64,000 bases of DNA from Klebsiella pneumoniae (GTDB taxonomy: Bacteria; Myxococcota_A; UBA796; GCA-2862545). The position numbers were made by a program, and so were the translations under genes. A model generated the notes under the pieces. That model saw only the letters and a program-made list of their open reading frames with translations. It did not search any database and was not told where the DNA came from. This document shows, piece by piece, positions 15,834 to 24,808 of the stretch (positions are counted from its first letter, which is position 1; each line of letters starts with the position of its first letter). The stretch covers positions 1-64,000 of the forward strand of contig CAMASI010000011.1 of NCBI GenBank assembly GCA_945861065.1, read 5' to 3'.

Positions 15834-16954
15834 CAGGCCTCCGCGGCCGTGCCGTACAGCGTGTCGCGTTCCACTGGGACTCTGCCCGCCCTTCGAATCA
15901 GCGCAATCAGTTCGGCCCGGGTCAGCTCTTGTGGCGTGCGGGCGCCTGCCATGTGGTAAATCCGCTCCTCACGCACGGTGCCATCGAGGTCGTCTACGCC
16001 GAATGCCAACAACAACTGGGCCATTTGCACGCCGAGCATGGGCCAGTACGCTTTGATGTGGGCGAAGTTGTCGAGCATCAACCGCGCTGTGGCGTAGGTC
16101 CGCAACGTGTCGATGTCGGTGGGCTCGCTGAGCTTTGAGAGCCGGTTGTTTTCGTTGTGGAATTTCAACGGGATGAAGGTTTGGAAGCCCGACGTCTCAT
16201 CTTGAAGTGCGCGCAGCCGAATCAGGTGGTCGATGCGCTCGTCGAGACGCTCGATGGTGCCGTACAACATCGTGCAGTTGGTGCGCATGCCGAGCCCGTG
16301 CGCGGTGCGATGAACCTCGATCCATCCTTCGGCGTCCACCTTGTCTGGGCACAATTTCTTGCGTGCACGTGGTGCGAAGATCTCAGCGCCTCCGCCGGGC
16401 AACGAGTCGAGCCCGGCAGCCCGCAACTCTGTGAGGACCTCGGTGTAGGACAGGTTGAACTTCACCGCGAAGTAGTGGATCTCAACCGCGGTGAAGCCTT
16501 TGATGTGGATGTCCGGCCGTTCTGTTTTGATGGCGGACAACAAGGAGGTGTAGTACGCGAACGGGAGATCGGGATTGAGGCCGTTGACGATATGGACCTC
16601 AGTCACGAATTGGCCCTTCAGGGCCCGCACGCGCCCCACGGCTTCGTCGAGCGTCATGGTGTAGGCTGCGGCGTCTCCGGTCTTGAGGCGGGCGAAACTG
16701 CAGAAGGTGCAGCTCGCTTCGCACACGTTGGTGGCGTTGACGTGTTGGTTGCGGTTGAACCAAGTCAGGTCGCCGTGCCTCCGCTCCCGAACCGCGTTGG
16801 CCAATGCGCCTACCGCCATCACGTCCTGGTTGGTGATGAGGGCCAGTCCGTCTGCGGCGTCCAGGCGTTCTCCGGCGATCACGCGGTCGCGGATGTCGCC
16901 CAGGCCTGCGTCTTGCAGCGCAGCGTGAGCGAGAGGGCCGAGCGGGGTCACCAT
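15833..16954 (-). CDS. mqnE: aminofutalosine synthase MqnE (radical SAM)
   Basis: A 373-residue radical SAM enzyme. The cluster motif CEASCTFC gives Cys78, Cys82 and Cys85, preceded by NRNQHVNATNV, which is diagnostic of the family. Later GLDSLPGGGAEIF, TNCTMLYGTIE and FIPLKFHNENN also fit. MqnE joins 3-enolpyruvyl-benzoate and SAM to form aminodeoxyfutalosine, the step after MqnA. The ATG lies seven bases inside the end of the UbiX-like gene; the longer open frame is the shadow of that gene. Unlike the domain fused to MqnA next door, this copy has every catalytic element. Confidence 0.92.
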   Translation of the reverse strand: MVTPLGPLAHAALQDAGLGDIRDRVIAGERLDAADGLALITNQDVMAVGALANAVRERRHGDLTWFNRNQHVNATNVCEASCTFCSFARLKTGDAAAYTMTLDEAVGRVRALKGQFVTEVHIVNGLNPDLPFAYYTSLLSAIKTERPDIHIKGFTAVEIHYFAVKFNLSYTEVLTELRAAGLDSLPGGGAEIFAPRARKKLCPDKVDAEGWIEVHRTAHGLGMRTNCTMLYGTIERLDERIDHLIRLRALQDETSGFQTFIPLKFHNENNRLSKLSEPTDIDTLRTYATARLMLDNFAHIKAYWPMLGVQMAQLLLAFGVDDLDGTVREERIYHMAGARTPQELTRAELIALIRRAGRVPVERDTLYGTAAEA

Positions 16955-17538
16955 GACGGGGTGTCGGGGTGGTAGTGAAGCCGTCGCAGCGTTCCCGTCC
17001 AGCGAGGCAGATCGAGACTGATTCCTGCGAGGTCGAGCGCGCGAACCACAACCGTGTCGAGCAGCGCGTTGAGATTGCCGGGTGCCGTGTAGAAGGTGGG
17101 GCTTGCGGGGACGACGCTCGCACCTGCCTCGACGACTGTGACGATGTTGCGCGCCGCGATCAGGGACAGGGGCGATTCCCGCAACACGAGGACCAAGCTT
17201 CGACGCTCCTTCAGCATGACTTCCGCGGCGCGGGACATGAGGTCGTTGGACTGCCCTGTGGCGATTCGGCCCAGCGCCCCAGACGTGCATGGGACGACGA
17301 TCATGCCTCCGGTTGGCGCGGAGCCCGACGCGAACGGTGCGGTGAAGTCATTCGGTGCCCACACGGGGAAGCCAAACGATTCGGGCTCGACGCCGACCTC
17401 GTCGTTCCACACGATGCGCGCGTTGCGGGTGAGTACGACGTCTACGGCATGCGTTCCCAGCGTGCGGAGGAGGGACAACATTCGTGCGGCGTAGGGCGCA
17501 CCCGAGGCCCCTGTGACCGCGATCACAAGCCGATTCAC
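16948..17538 (-). CDS. UbiX-like flavin prenyltransferase
   Basis: A 196-residue flavoprotein of the UbiX family: RLVIAVTGASGAPYAARML at the start, a middle IVVPCTSGALGRIATGQS, and VLVLRESPLSLIAARNI. The family makes prenylated FMN, cofactor of UbiD-type decarboxylases; in futalosine organisms the equivalent pair is MqnM (UbiX-like) and MqnL (UbiD-like). The UbiD-type partner is not in this window. The start is a GTG overlapping the stop of the polyprenyl synthase (GTGA). Confidence 0.88.
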   Translation of the reverse strand: MNRLVIAVTGASGAPYAARMLSLLRTLGTHAVDVVLTRNARIVWNDEVGVEPESFGFPVWAPNDFTAPFASGSAPTGGMIVVPCTSGALGRIATGQSNDLMSRAAEVMLKERRSLVLVLRESPLSLIAARNIVTVVEAGASVVPASPTFYTAPGNLNALLDTVVVRALDLAGISLDLPRWTGTLRRLHYHPDTPSW

Positions 17539-18554
17539 GATGCGCGCTCGACGAGGTGTCGGCCCAGGGCGAACAACGCGTCTCGGGCGTCGGACGGTGG
17601 GAGCAACCGGAGCGCCTCCGCGGCGACGCGGGCGAGGGCGCGCGCTTCTTCCAACGCTGCCTCCAAGGCCCCCGTTCGGGCCACTGCCGTCAACAAGGCT
17701 TGCACGTCGGCCTCTGGCGCAAGCACCGCATTGACGAGGCTCGGGTCGCGCTCGATCGCGATCAACAGGGGCAGGGTAGCTTTTCGCTCGCGAAGGTCGT
17801 TGCCCCGGGTCTTCCCGGTGCCTTCCGCGTAGTCCAGGACGTCGTCCGTGATCTGGAAAGCGCGCCCAGCGGCGCGGCCGAACCTGCGAAGCGCGTCGGC
17901 AGCGTTTGGCTCGTCTGCGGCCAGTGCACCGGCAGACGCGCACCAGGCGATGAGCGCCGCAGACTTGCGGTCGACGACGTCGTGGTAGGCCTCTCGCGTG
18001 GACGTGAGATCCGCCACGTAGCGCAGTTGGAGAACTTCGCCTTCGGCCATGCGTGTGACAGCTTCTGCGAGCGCGGTCACCGCGCGGTGGCCCCCGGTTT
18101 CCGCCGCAAGCAGCACGGCTCGCGCCAAACAGAAGTCCCCAGAAAGCACGGACACCGCGTTGCCGTAGACCCGGTGTGCTGCGGATCGACCGCGTCGCAT
18201 CACGCCCTCGTCTACGACGTCGTCGTGCAACAAGGAACCCAGATGGATGAGCTCGCCGACGGCCATCAGTCGGGGCACATCGCCTTTCCAACCCACAGCC
18301 CGGCATCCGAGCGCGGTGAGCGCTGGACGAAGTCGTTTTCCGCCCGCATCCACGAGGTAGCCCGCGACGGCGGGTACGGCGGCGACGTCGCTATGAAGCA
18401 GCTGCTTGAGGGCAGCTTCGCACGCCGCCATTTCTTCAGCGACGAGCGAGAGTGCGTCTTCCGCGCCGAACACGCGCGTCAATGGTGCCCCAGCTGCGAG
18501 TCCGGCGGGTCGGTTGCGTCTGCCGACGAAAGTCGGGGCGGGACTCAATGACAT
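17535..18554 (-). CDS. polyprenyl diphosphate synthase (isoprenoid side chain)
   Basis: A 339-residue trans-prenyltransferase. The first Asp-rich motif LLHDDVVDEGVMRRG (Asp111, 112, 115) and the second QITDDVLDYAEG (Asp237, 238, 241) are intact, with GGKRLRPAL near residue 71 for substrate binding. The family extends farnesyl or geranylgeranyl diphosphate to heptaprenyl-nonaprenyl length, giving the menaquinone tail. First gene of the mqn operon; GAGG lies eight bases before the chosen ATG, and an upstream in-frame start is possible. It is divergent from a GbsR-type regulator, 103 bases away. Confidence 0.9.
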   Translation of the reverse strand: MSLSPAPTFVGRRNRPAGLAAGAPLTRVFGAEDALSLVAEEMAACEAALKQLLHSDVAAVPAVAGYLVDAGGKRLRPALTALGCRAVGWKGDVPRLMAVGELIHLGSLLHDDVVDEGVMRRGRSAAHRVYGNAVSVLSGDFCLARAVLLAAETGGHRAVTALAEAVTRMAEGEVLQLRYVADLTSTREAYHDVVDRKSAALIAWCASAGALAADEPNAADALRRFGRAAGRAFQITDDVLDYAEGTGKTRGNDLRERKATLPLLIAIERDPSLVNAVLAPEADVQALLTAVARTGALEAALEEARALARVAAEALRLLPPSDARDALFALGRHLVERAS

Positions 18555-18657
18555 GAGACCGACCTCAGCGCGGCTGCCCCGCAAGGTCTTTCTTGGTAAC
18601 CTGGAAACCGCGCTCCACCACAATGCGCGCCACGCCGACGTCGACTAAACAAGAACT

Positions 18658-19215
18658 ATGGCGGACCGGGCGTCGCATCGTCGTGCTCTGCGCTTGGCTG
18701 CGGACGCCGTAGGCGAGGTGGCAGAATATTGGGGTTTCAAAGGCTCGATGGGGCGAATCTGGGCGTTGTTGTACCTGTCTCCGGACCCGCTTTCGGCCGA
18801 TGTGATCGCTGAGAAGACGGGGTTGTCTACCGGCGCGGTTTCGATGGCGCTGTCGGATTTAGTCGAATGGGGCGTTGTGTCGCGGGTCCCTGGCGGAGAC
18901 GACCGCAAGCGCCACTTTGCCGCGGAAACGGACGTTTGGAGTCTCGTTCGAAGGATTGTCAAGGCGCGAGAGATTCCGCTGCTACAAAGGACGGTCGAGC
19001 GGCTAGCGGCCGCCGTATCAGAGTTGGAAAGTGCTGTTCGCGATGCACCCGACGACCCAGACACGGCATTCTTGTTGGAACGCCTCCGCGGTTTGTTGGG
19101 TCTTGGGCGCGTCGGTCTCGGCATGGTGGAGTCCTTCGCGGACCGGCTTCCGCTCGACCCGATTCGGGGTGTGCTTGGGCGCTTCGCTTTGATGCTGGAG
19201 CCGCCGGCCGAATGA
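18658..19215 (+). CDS. GbsR/MarR-type winged-helix regulator
   Basis: A 185-residue protein with a winged helix-turn-helix typical of GbsR regulators: EYWGFKGSMGRIWALLYLS, then DVIAEKTGLSTGAVSMALSD as the recognition helix and VVSRVPGGDDRKRHFAAE as the wing. The C-terminal helices probably dimerise. No ligand pocket can be assigned. It is divergent from the polyprenyl synthase, so it may regulate the mqn operon, or the lipoprotein-like gene with which its stop overlaps (ATGA). Confidence 0.82.
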   Translation: MADRASHRRALRLAADAVGEVAEYWGFKGSMGRIWALLYLSPDPLSADVIAEKTGLSTGAVSMALSDLVEWGVVSRVPGGDDRKRHFAAETDVWSLVRRIVKAREIPLLQRTVERLAAAVSELESAVRDAPDDPDTAFLLERLRGLLGLGRVGLGMVESFADRLPLDPIRGVLGRFALMLEPPAE

Positions 19216-20018
19216 GTGATCCGTGCCGAAGCGTGTGGGTTACGCGCGCGCCCGCCGCGGAGGACGCTGTTTCCCTCCTTCTCGCTTTGGTTGCTTGTGG
19301 TCCCGCGCCTTCGCTGGAAGGCAAGGTCGTGGACCTGTGGGGGAACCCCATCGAGGGCGCTACGGTGCGGCTCGCCGGGTATGCCGAGCAGCCGTTGACC
19401 GATCATGAGGGGCGGTACCGGTTGCCGCCGTTCGTCGGTCCGCGGGAGATTCGTGTAGGAAAACAAGGCTACGTGCAGGACCGTAAGGAGTTTTCGGGCG
19501 ACGGTGTGCCTGGCAAGGGCCCGCTCTTCGAACTGTACGTGATGCCTGACCACTACGGCCTGTACTTGGTGAATGCGGGAACGTACGGTCGGCTCCCGGA
19601 AACGCGGGTCACCGAGATTGGGATGGCTGGGGATACGCTGCGGGGTGTGCGGTTGTCGGGCGACGTGGTGGCCGAGACCCAGAAGCTGCGTGTTGTCTTC
19701 CACACGCCGCTCAAGCTCGACGAAATCGGCCGGTTGGACCTGGAACTGCACCGTCTCAGGTATATCAAAGAGGCCGAAGTTCTGGGAGCGCTGGCGCCGG
19801 TTCGGGCCAACGTGAACCTGTGGGTCTCCGAGCGAGAGTTGCCGCTGGCCGTCACCCCGCTTGCGAGCCGCACCGACTACATCGTATCGGCGCCTGAGCC
19901 GCTCGAACCGGGCGTGTATGCCTTTCAGACGCAGGGGCTGTTGGCACGCGGCGAAGACAACCGGGCCCGCGCCTTACCGGAAGAGCTGCGCGTCGTCTTT
20001 CCGTTTGAGGTTCGGTGA
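19212..20018 (+). CDS. carboxypeptidase-regulatory-like surface protein
   Basis: A 268-residue protein. Residues 18-30 are hydrophobic and end in LALVAC, possibly a lipobox after an odd charged N-terminus. SLEGKVVDLWGNPIEGATV with DHEGRYRLPPFVGPREI is a classic carboxypeptidase-regulatory-like (transthyretin-like) beta-sandwich. The remaining 180 residues are beta-rich with no family I recognise. The start is the ATG overlapping the regulator's stop; a shorter internal start would give a more standard signal. Longer open frames upstream are shadow. Confidence 0.65.
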   Translation: MSDPCRSVWVTRAPAAEDAVSLLLALVACGPAPSLEGKVVDLWGNPIEGATVRLAGYAEQPLTDHEGRYRLPPFVGPREIRVGKQGYVQDRKEFSGDGVPGKGPLFELYVMPDHYGLYLVNAGTYGRLPETRVTEIGMAGDTLRGVRLSGDVVAETQKLRVVFHTPLKLDEIGRLDLELHRLRYIKEAEVLGALAPVRANVNLWVSERELPLAVTPLASRTDYIVSAPEPLEPGVYAFQTQGLLARGEDNRARALPEELRVVFPFEVR

Positions 20019-20029
20019 CCCCGTCACGG

Positions 20030-20920
20030 CTAGAGCGTAGGCTCTTCCCACGTCCATAGCCGAAGTCCCTCGGCGGCCGTGGCCAGCCAACGACCCCGCT
20101 GACTGAACGCGGCGCAGGTGACTGGGGACCCGAAGGCACGCACGAGGTCGGGATTGACCCGTTTTTCGATGCGGTCCAACGCGGCCAAGGCGACGGCACC
20201 CGAACGTGTGCCTAGGCTTACCCAGCGCCCGTCGTGAGACACGTCTCCTGCGGTCAGGTCGGGCAAACGCATGGACCGGGCTTGGCCGCCTTCCCTTCCC
20301 CACACGGCCACTCCCGTCGTGGTGAAACCGAGCACGTAGCGACCTGCGACGCGGAGTTTGTGACCGGTGGCGGGTCCTTTCGGAAGTGTGGCGCCGGCGG
20401 AAAGGGGAACGACGACGAGTCCGCTGGGCATTGAACGGGCCAACACGAGCGAGTCCCCGTCGACCAGCACGGCCGTGTCGGGCGGCAGCCGGGCGCGCGT
20501 CTTGATGAGTCCATCGCGGAACACCAGCAGCAGCCTTCCCTCCACGACGTCGCCGACGAGCACGAGCAAGGGTCCGACCAGAAAAGCGTCCATGGCGCCA
20601 AGCAGTTCGTGTTCGCCGCGCGCGAGGACCTGACCCGCCGCATCTGCGATGACCCAGGTGTTGTCCCGGCACACAGCGGCCCAACTGCTTCGGTCCGTGG
20701 CCCAGGTCAACACTGCCGCCTCACCGAGTCCGGTGACCAACGGGCGTGTGCCGAGCACAGGGTCTACACTGGTGACCGTACCGTCGCGTCCGGCCACCAA
20801 CAACTGTTCCCGGCCGGGCATCCACGCCAACGCGCACGGAGAACGCACGGGCGGCTGAAGCACTGGCTCTAAGCCACTGCGTTCATGCAGATAATGCGCC
20901 TCGGTGACCTCTCTGCTCAT
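20030..20920 (-). CDS. beta-propeller (WD40-like) protein
   Basis: A 296-residue protein with no signal sequence. It shows repeated short strands ending in SVDP, VIADAAG, VAVWGREGG and LRLWTWEE, like degenerate WD40/YVTN blades. It is all beta strands and turns, with no catalytic motif. A cytoplasmic scaffold role is likely. Translationally coupled to purF (ATGA), though a functional link with purine synthesis is not evident. Confidence 0.6.
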   Translation of the reverse strand: MSREVTEAHYLHERSGLEPVLQPPVRSPCALAWMPGREQLLVAGRDGTVTSVDPVLGTRPLVTGLGEAAVLTWATDRSSWAAVCRDNTWVIADAAGQVLARGEHELLGAMDAFLVGPLLVLVGDVVEGRLLLVFRDGLIKTRARLPPDTAVLVDGDSLVLARSMPSGLVVVPLSAGATLPKGPATGHKLRVAGRYVLGFTTTGVAVWGREGGQARSMRLPDLTAGDVSHDGRWVSLGTRSGAVALAALDRIEKRVNPDLVRAFGSPVTCAAFSQRGRWLATAAEGLRLWTWEEPTL

Positions 20921-22395
20921 TCTTGGTGGCTCAATGTATCGCGCGAGGGTGCGTTTGTGGTATTTGGACGGCGATCACGGAGAATCCAGGTTCGTTCGTG
21001 ATCTGCGAGGGGGACGACATACTCGCCGTTGAAACAGGCCGCACAAACTGCGGTGCCGGCCTCCTCAACGAGCGCCGCTTCTGACAGGAAGGTGAGCGAA
21101 TCGGCTCCCAACTGTACAGCGAGCTGGGCTTCGACCTGTTCTGGGGCGATTCTGCCGGCGACGAGTTCGTCGCGCGAGGGCATGTCGATCCCGTAAAAAC
21201 ACGGGTGGCGGACGGCTGGCGAGAAGATCGCGACATGCAGACTCTTCGGATCATGGCGGCGAACCATGCCGATGATTTTCCGCATGGTGTTTCCGCGGAC
21301 CACGCTGTCGTCGACCAATACGACGTGGCGGTCTCGAAATACCTCGTCGATGGGGTTGAGCTTGAGGCGCAAAGCGGCCTGCCGGACGGCGTCGTTGGGC
21401 ATGATGAACGTCCGGCCAGAGTACCGGTTCTTGATGAAACCCTCCTCCGAACGTACGCCCAGTGCGATGGCCATCGCGTCTGCGGCGGGTCGTGACGTGT
21501 CGGGCACCGCAACGACCACGTCGATGGGTAGGCCCTTGTGGGTCCATGCGTCTGCGAGTCGGCGACCGAGCCTGGCGCGGAAGTCCAGCACGCGCCCGGT
21601 TTCTGTTCGGCTGTCGGGCCGCGCAAAGTATACGCCTTCGAACACACACGGACGCCGTGATTCCGGACGGACGGGGAGAAGAACAGGCTCCTGGTTGGCA
21701 CGAAAAAGCGCGACGTAGCCGGCGGGAATGTGTCCGACGAAAACGAAATCAAGCACGTCCAGCGCGACGGATTCCGAGGCGACCATCCATGCGCCGTCGG
21801 CCCGCCGTCCGTACACCGCCGGGCGAATTCCGTGCGGGTCGCGGAAGGCCACGAGCGTCTCGCGGTCGTCGACTTCGAGGGCACACACCACGCTGTAGGA
21901 GCCGCGTACCCGTTCAAGGACCTGGCCTACGGCGTGAACGACATCGGCCGTGGTCTGATGCGCCAACTGACGAACCCCGAGTTCGTCTGCAAGAACACAC
22001 ATGATGGGTTCCGCATCACAAGCGCTGGTCAGTTTCATCCCGCGCTCGCGAAGGTGGGCCTCGACTTCCGGTACGTTGATGACGTTGCCGTTGTGCGCAA
22101 GCGCCATGCTGGGTCGGCGGATGGCGAAGGGTTGGGCGTCCTCGCGTCCGCCACTGCCCGCGGTGGGGTAGCGCACGTGCCCGATGCCCACGCGTCCGGG
22201 AAGGGCCCGATCGAGCACGGATTGGGTCAGGACCTGCGTCACCAACCCGAGGTCTTTATGAACTCGGACCATGCCGTCTACGTCAAGGACGGCGGCGCCC
22301 GCAGCGTCTTGACCGCGATGTTGGATGGCGCACAGTGCCACGCCAAGCTCGTGAGCGACGGGGTTGTCGCCGATCAGCCCGACAAACCCGCACAT
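20917..22395 (-). CDS. purF: amidophosphoribosyltransferase PurF
   Basis: A 492-residue glutamine-dependent enzyme, first committed step of purine synthesis. MCGFVGLIG places the catalytic Cys at position 2 without a long propeptide. The glutaminase domain continues with IQHRGQDAAG, RYPTAGSG and LAHNGNVIN. The phosphoribosyltransferase part holds the PRPP loop VVLVDDSVVRGNTMRKI near residues 360-376. Cys residues late in the protein (AVCAACFNGEY) suggest the Fe-S-containing type. The last 40 residues are less conserved. Full length for the family. Confidence 0.97.
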   Translation of the reverse strand: MCGFVGLIGDNPVAHELGVALCAIQHRGQDAAGAAVLDVDGMVRVHKDLGLVTQVLTQSVLDRALPGRVGIGHVRYPTAGSGGREDAQPFAIRRPSMALAHNGNVINVPEVEAHLRERGMKLTSACDAEPIMCVLADELGVRQLAHQTTADVVHAVGQVLERVRGSYSVVCALEVDDRETLVAFRDPHGIRPAVYGRRADGAWMVASESVALDVLDFVFVGHIPAGYVALFRANQEPVLLPVRPESRRPCVFEGVYFARPDSRTETGRVLDFRARLGRRLADAWTHKGLPIDVVVAVPDTSRPAADAMAIALGVRSEEGFIKNRYSGRTFIMPNDAVRQAALRLKLNPIDEVFRDRHVVLVDDSVVRGNTMRKIIGMVRRHDPKSLHVAIFSPAVRHPCFYGIDMPSRDELVAGRIAPEQVEAQLAVQLGADSLTFLSEAALVEEAGTAVCAACFNGEYVVPLADHERTWILRDRRPNTTNAPSRDTLSHQE

Positions 22396-22464
22396 CAGGC
22401 CTCCAGGGGTGGCGGCGTAGTCAAACCCCGGAAAAAGGCAAGTATCTGGCGGGTGTGGTGGGTA

Positions 22465-23043
22465 CTAAGGCTCAAAGCCATCGATCCGTTCCAGCAAACC
22501 AACAAGGATGTGCGCTTGGTACCAAGCGTCATAGTCGGCACGGTGGACCTTTTCGCGTTCGACCGCGGGGAGGTTCAACAGCGCATGAAGCTCTTCTTTG
22601 TTCGAATCGAACCAGTGTAGACCCAGCACGCCGACCGCAAGTGCTTTGGTGTCCAGCGCTTTGTAGCCGAATGGGTTTACGAGGTCGCATGCGTGATAAC
22701 TGTAGGACACGAACGACCAGTCAAAGGGTGCATTGTGGCCAACGAAGACGGGTTTGGTCCCGGCAGCCGTCTCCCGGTTCACGAATGCGGTGAGCGTGCG
22801 CAGGCCGTCCGCCATGGCGACACCTTCGCGACGCAATCGGTCCAGATCCAGGCCGTTGACCTTCATGGCACCGGGGTCAACACGGGGCGCTTCGGGGCGA
22901 AACTCTACGTACAGGCCTGTCCCGAGCGCCAAGCCGTTGGGCCCGCTGCGCACCGGAACGCAACCCAACGAAATCATGTCGTACAGCGCGGGAACCGGCC
23001 CGGAACATTCGATGTCGATACAAAACCACGTTGCGCGCGGCAT
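22465..23043 (-). CDS. DnaQ-like 3'-5' exonuclease (DEDDh type)
   Basis: A 192-residue protein. Exonuclease I motif CIDIECSGP (Asp10, Glu12), motif II PVFVGHNAPFDWSF and motif III HRADYDAWYQA give the acidic and His residues of the DEDDh class. It is similar in length to ribonuclease T/oligoribonuclease-like proteins, but the substrate cannot be read. The chosen ATG begins right at the first strand; the in-frame start 45 bases upstream adds a basic stretch. Divergent from the retropepsin-like gene, 56 bases away. Confidence 0.82.
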   Translation of the reverse strand: MPRATWFCIDIECSGPVPALYDMISLGCVPVRSGPNGLALGTGLYVEFRPEAPRVDPGAMKVNGLDLDRLRREGVAMADGLRTLTAFVNRETAAGTKPVFVGHNAPFDWSFVSYSYHACDLVNPFGYKALDTKALAVGVLGLHWFDSNKEELHALLNLPAVEREKVHRADYDAWYQAHILVGLLERIDGFEP

Positions 23044-23099
23044 GTGCTTCCTCGGGGGAGGGCCCCGGTAGCGCGGCGTTTTCCGCACGGCGAGGGGTC

Positions 23100-24200
23100 A
23101 TGATTCGTGCGTTTCCTGTGCTGTTGCTAGCGGCTTTGCCCACAGCGGCGGCCTTTTTGGCCATGCTGGGCGTCGGATTGCACCGTCACGCTTCGGCATT
23201 TGCGGTGTCCGCTACCGCGACATTGCTCGTTTTTGGTCCAGGGCTCGTGGCATCGGGGATCGCAAGGCGTGACCGCTTCGTCATCTTCGGGCTCACCGAG
23301 TTGGCTTGGTCGATGTTGATCTTGTTGCAGGTGCTTCCTGTGTACTTCCCCGGTGAACGGCGCGAAGCGTTGGCGGCGGGGATCAGCGTGCTGGGGCTTG
23401 GCCGTTTTGACAGTGTGGCCCGCAACATGGCCGACGTGCTGCCTGCCGAGCCCTCGGTCGCCACGCCCAGAGTTGCCGAGGCCGCGGCGATGGTCACGGT
23501 CGTCCCTCCACCCCTGCCGCTGTCCCAAGACCAGATCGTGTTGCCTTTTGAAGGAGAAGGTAGGACTTTGGCGGTTCCGATCGTCGTCGAACATGCGGGT
23601 CAGCAGCTTGAGGTCTACATGATGCTCGACACGGGTGCGACGTACACCACGCTGTCGACGGACACGCTGTCGCTGCTTGGCGCCGAACCCACGCCGTCGG
23701 ATCCGGTCATCGAACTGCATACGGCCAATGGCGAGCGTGAGGCGCGACTCGTGCTGTTGGACCGGGTTTGGTTGGGCGATCAGCCTGTGGACGGGGTCGC
23801 GATCGCCACCTGCGACCGGTGTGCGTCGGCAGACACCTCAGGCCTGTTGGGCCTCAATGTGGCGGGTGGGTTCAACGTGACGATTGACGTGGACCGACGC
23901 GAAATGGTGTTCAGCCGCCGCGCAGCCCTCGATCGCGTGCTGGACGTCAAGCCTTTCGTGGACCTCGACGCTTCGTTCATTCGGCATCCGGGCGGACGGG
24001 TCGAAGTTGAAGTTCGCCTGGACAATCCTCGCAACCGGTTGGCGCTCGACGTCGTGACAAGCGTGCGCTGCGGCGAGAAGACATGGACCGTACCTGTGGG
24101 CACGGTGCCGCCGGTGGGCCGGTTGAGCGCGACGCGACGGCTTCCCCTGCATGAATCGTGCGACACCTATGAGGTGGACCTGGTTGGTGGCCGGTGGTGA
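23100..24200 (+). CDS. membrane-anchored retropepsin-like aspartic protease
   Basis: A 366-residue protein with two or three membrane helices in residues 1-85 and a periplasmic linker to about 145. A retropepsin fold follows: MMLDTGATYTTLS carries the catalytic Asp177, and a later SGLLGLNVAGGF strand matches the family's closing flap. Bacterial clan AA proteases with one Asp-Thr-Gly per chain act as dimers. The last 90 residues form a separate beta domain with paired Cys. GAGGGG precedes the ATG. Substrate unknown. Confidence 0.75.
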   Translation: MIRAFPVLLLAALPTAAAFLAMLGVGLHRHASAFAVSATATLLVFGPGLVASGIARRDRFVIFGLTELAWSMLILLQVLPVYFPGERREALAAGISVLGLGRFDSVARNMADVLPAEPSVATPRVAEAAAMVTVVPPPLPLSQDQIVLPFEGEGRTLAVPIVVEHAGQQLEVYMMLDTGATYTTLSTDTLSLLGAEPTPSDPVIELHTANGEREARLVLLDRVWLGDQPVDGVAIATCDRCASADTSGLLGLNVAGGFNVTIDVDRREMVFSRRAALDRVLDVKPFVDLDASFIRHPGGRVEVEVRLDNPRNRLALDVVTSVRCGEKTWTVPVGTVPPVGRLSATRRLPLHESCDTYEVDLVGGRW

Positions 24201-24243
24201 GGCGGCGCCGAACGCGGTAGTCGCGCCTTTTGGTGGAGCCGCC

Positions 24244-24807
24244 ATGAACCCCTTTTTGTCGCGCGAATGGGTGCACGAACACTCGGAGCAAATTGGCAAC
24301 GATGTACAATCGAGCCGGGTCGCCGTGCACCGCTTGATGCGGGACAATCGGCGGTTGGCAAAGTTTGTCGAGCAGAACGGCGCTCAGTTTGAGGGGGCGA
24401 ACGCTCAGGTTTGCCACTGGTTGGTCGGCGTTGTCGCTCGACTCTTCGAGGTTGCGGGCGGGCGCATGAAGGCCGCGACGTGGGAACACGTGAATGCGGC
24501 GTCAGAACGCGTGGCGGCTCGCGTGCCGACCTTGTTGCCCATCGACGATGGCTTTGTGGCGCGTGCGCGCGCCGCAGACCGTCGCCAGCCGCATATTCTC
24601 GACGAAGCACTGTACGCGCTTTTCGAACGCGACGAGAAAGACAAGGAGATGCCGGTCGGCCCCACCGAGGCGGTGAAAATCTACCTGATGATGTGGGTGG
24701 TGACGGAAGTGTTGGACGAGAACTGGCTGCCGCCGAAAGGGTTTGGCGGCGAGTCCGTGTACGCGTTCACGCCCGTCTCGCCAGCCGCAGACGTAGCCCA
24801 GCCGTAG
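24244..24807 (+). CDS. uncharacterised cytoplasmic protein
   Basis: I do not recognise this 187-residue protein. It is mostly helical, with no signal or membrane segment, and has a conserved-looking core HWLVGVVARLFEVAGGRMKA and EAVKIYLMMWVVTEVLDENW. The start chosen is the ATG of MNPFLSREW; the upstream open frame overlaps the retropepsin-like gene. It ends two bases before the convergent POT transporter gene. Confidence 0.6.
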   Translation: MNPFLSREWVHEHSEQIGNDVQSSRVAVHRLMRDNRRLAKFVEQNGAQFEGANAQVCHWLVGVVARLFEVAGGRMKAATWEHVNAASERVAARVPTLLPIDDGFVARARAADRRQPHILDEALYALFERDEKDKEMPVGPTEAVKIYLMMWVVTEVLDENWLPPKGFGGESVYAFTPVSPAADVAQP

Positions 24808-24808
24808 G

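Noticed and set aside
7646-20030. 15-bp sequence TGACCCCGTCACGGC occurring at 7646 and at 20016
   Set aside because: A repeat of this length is expected by chance in 64 kb, and the two sites share no context.
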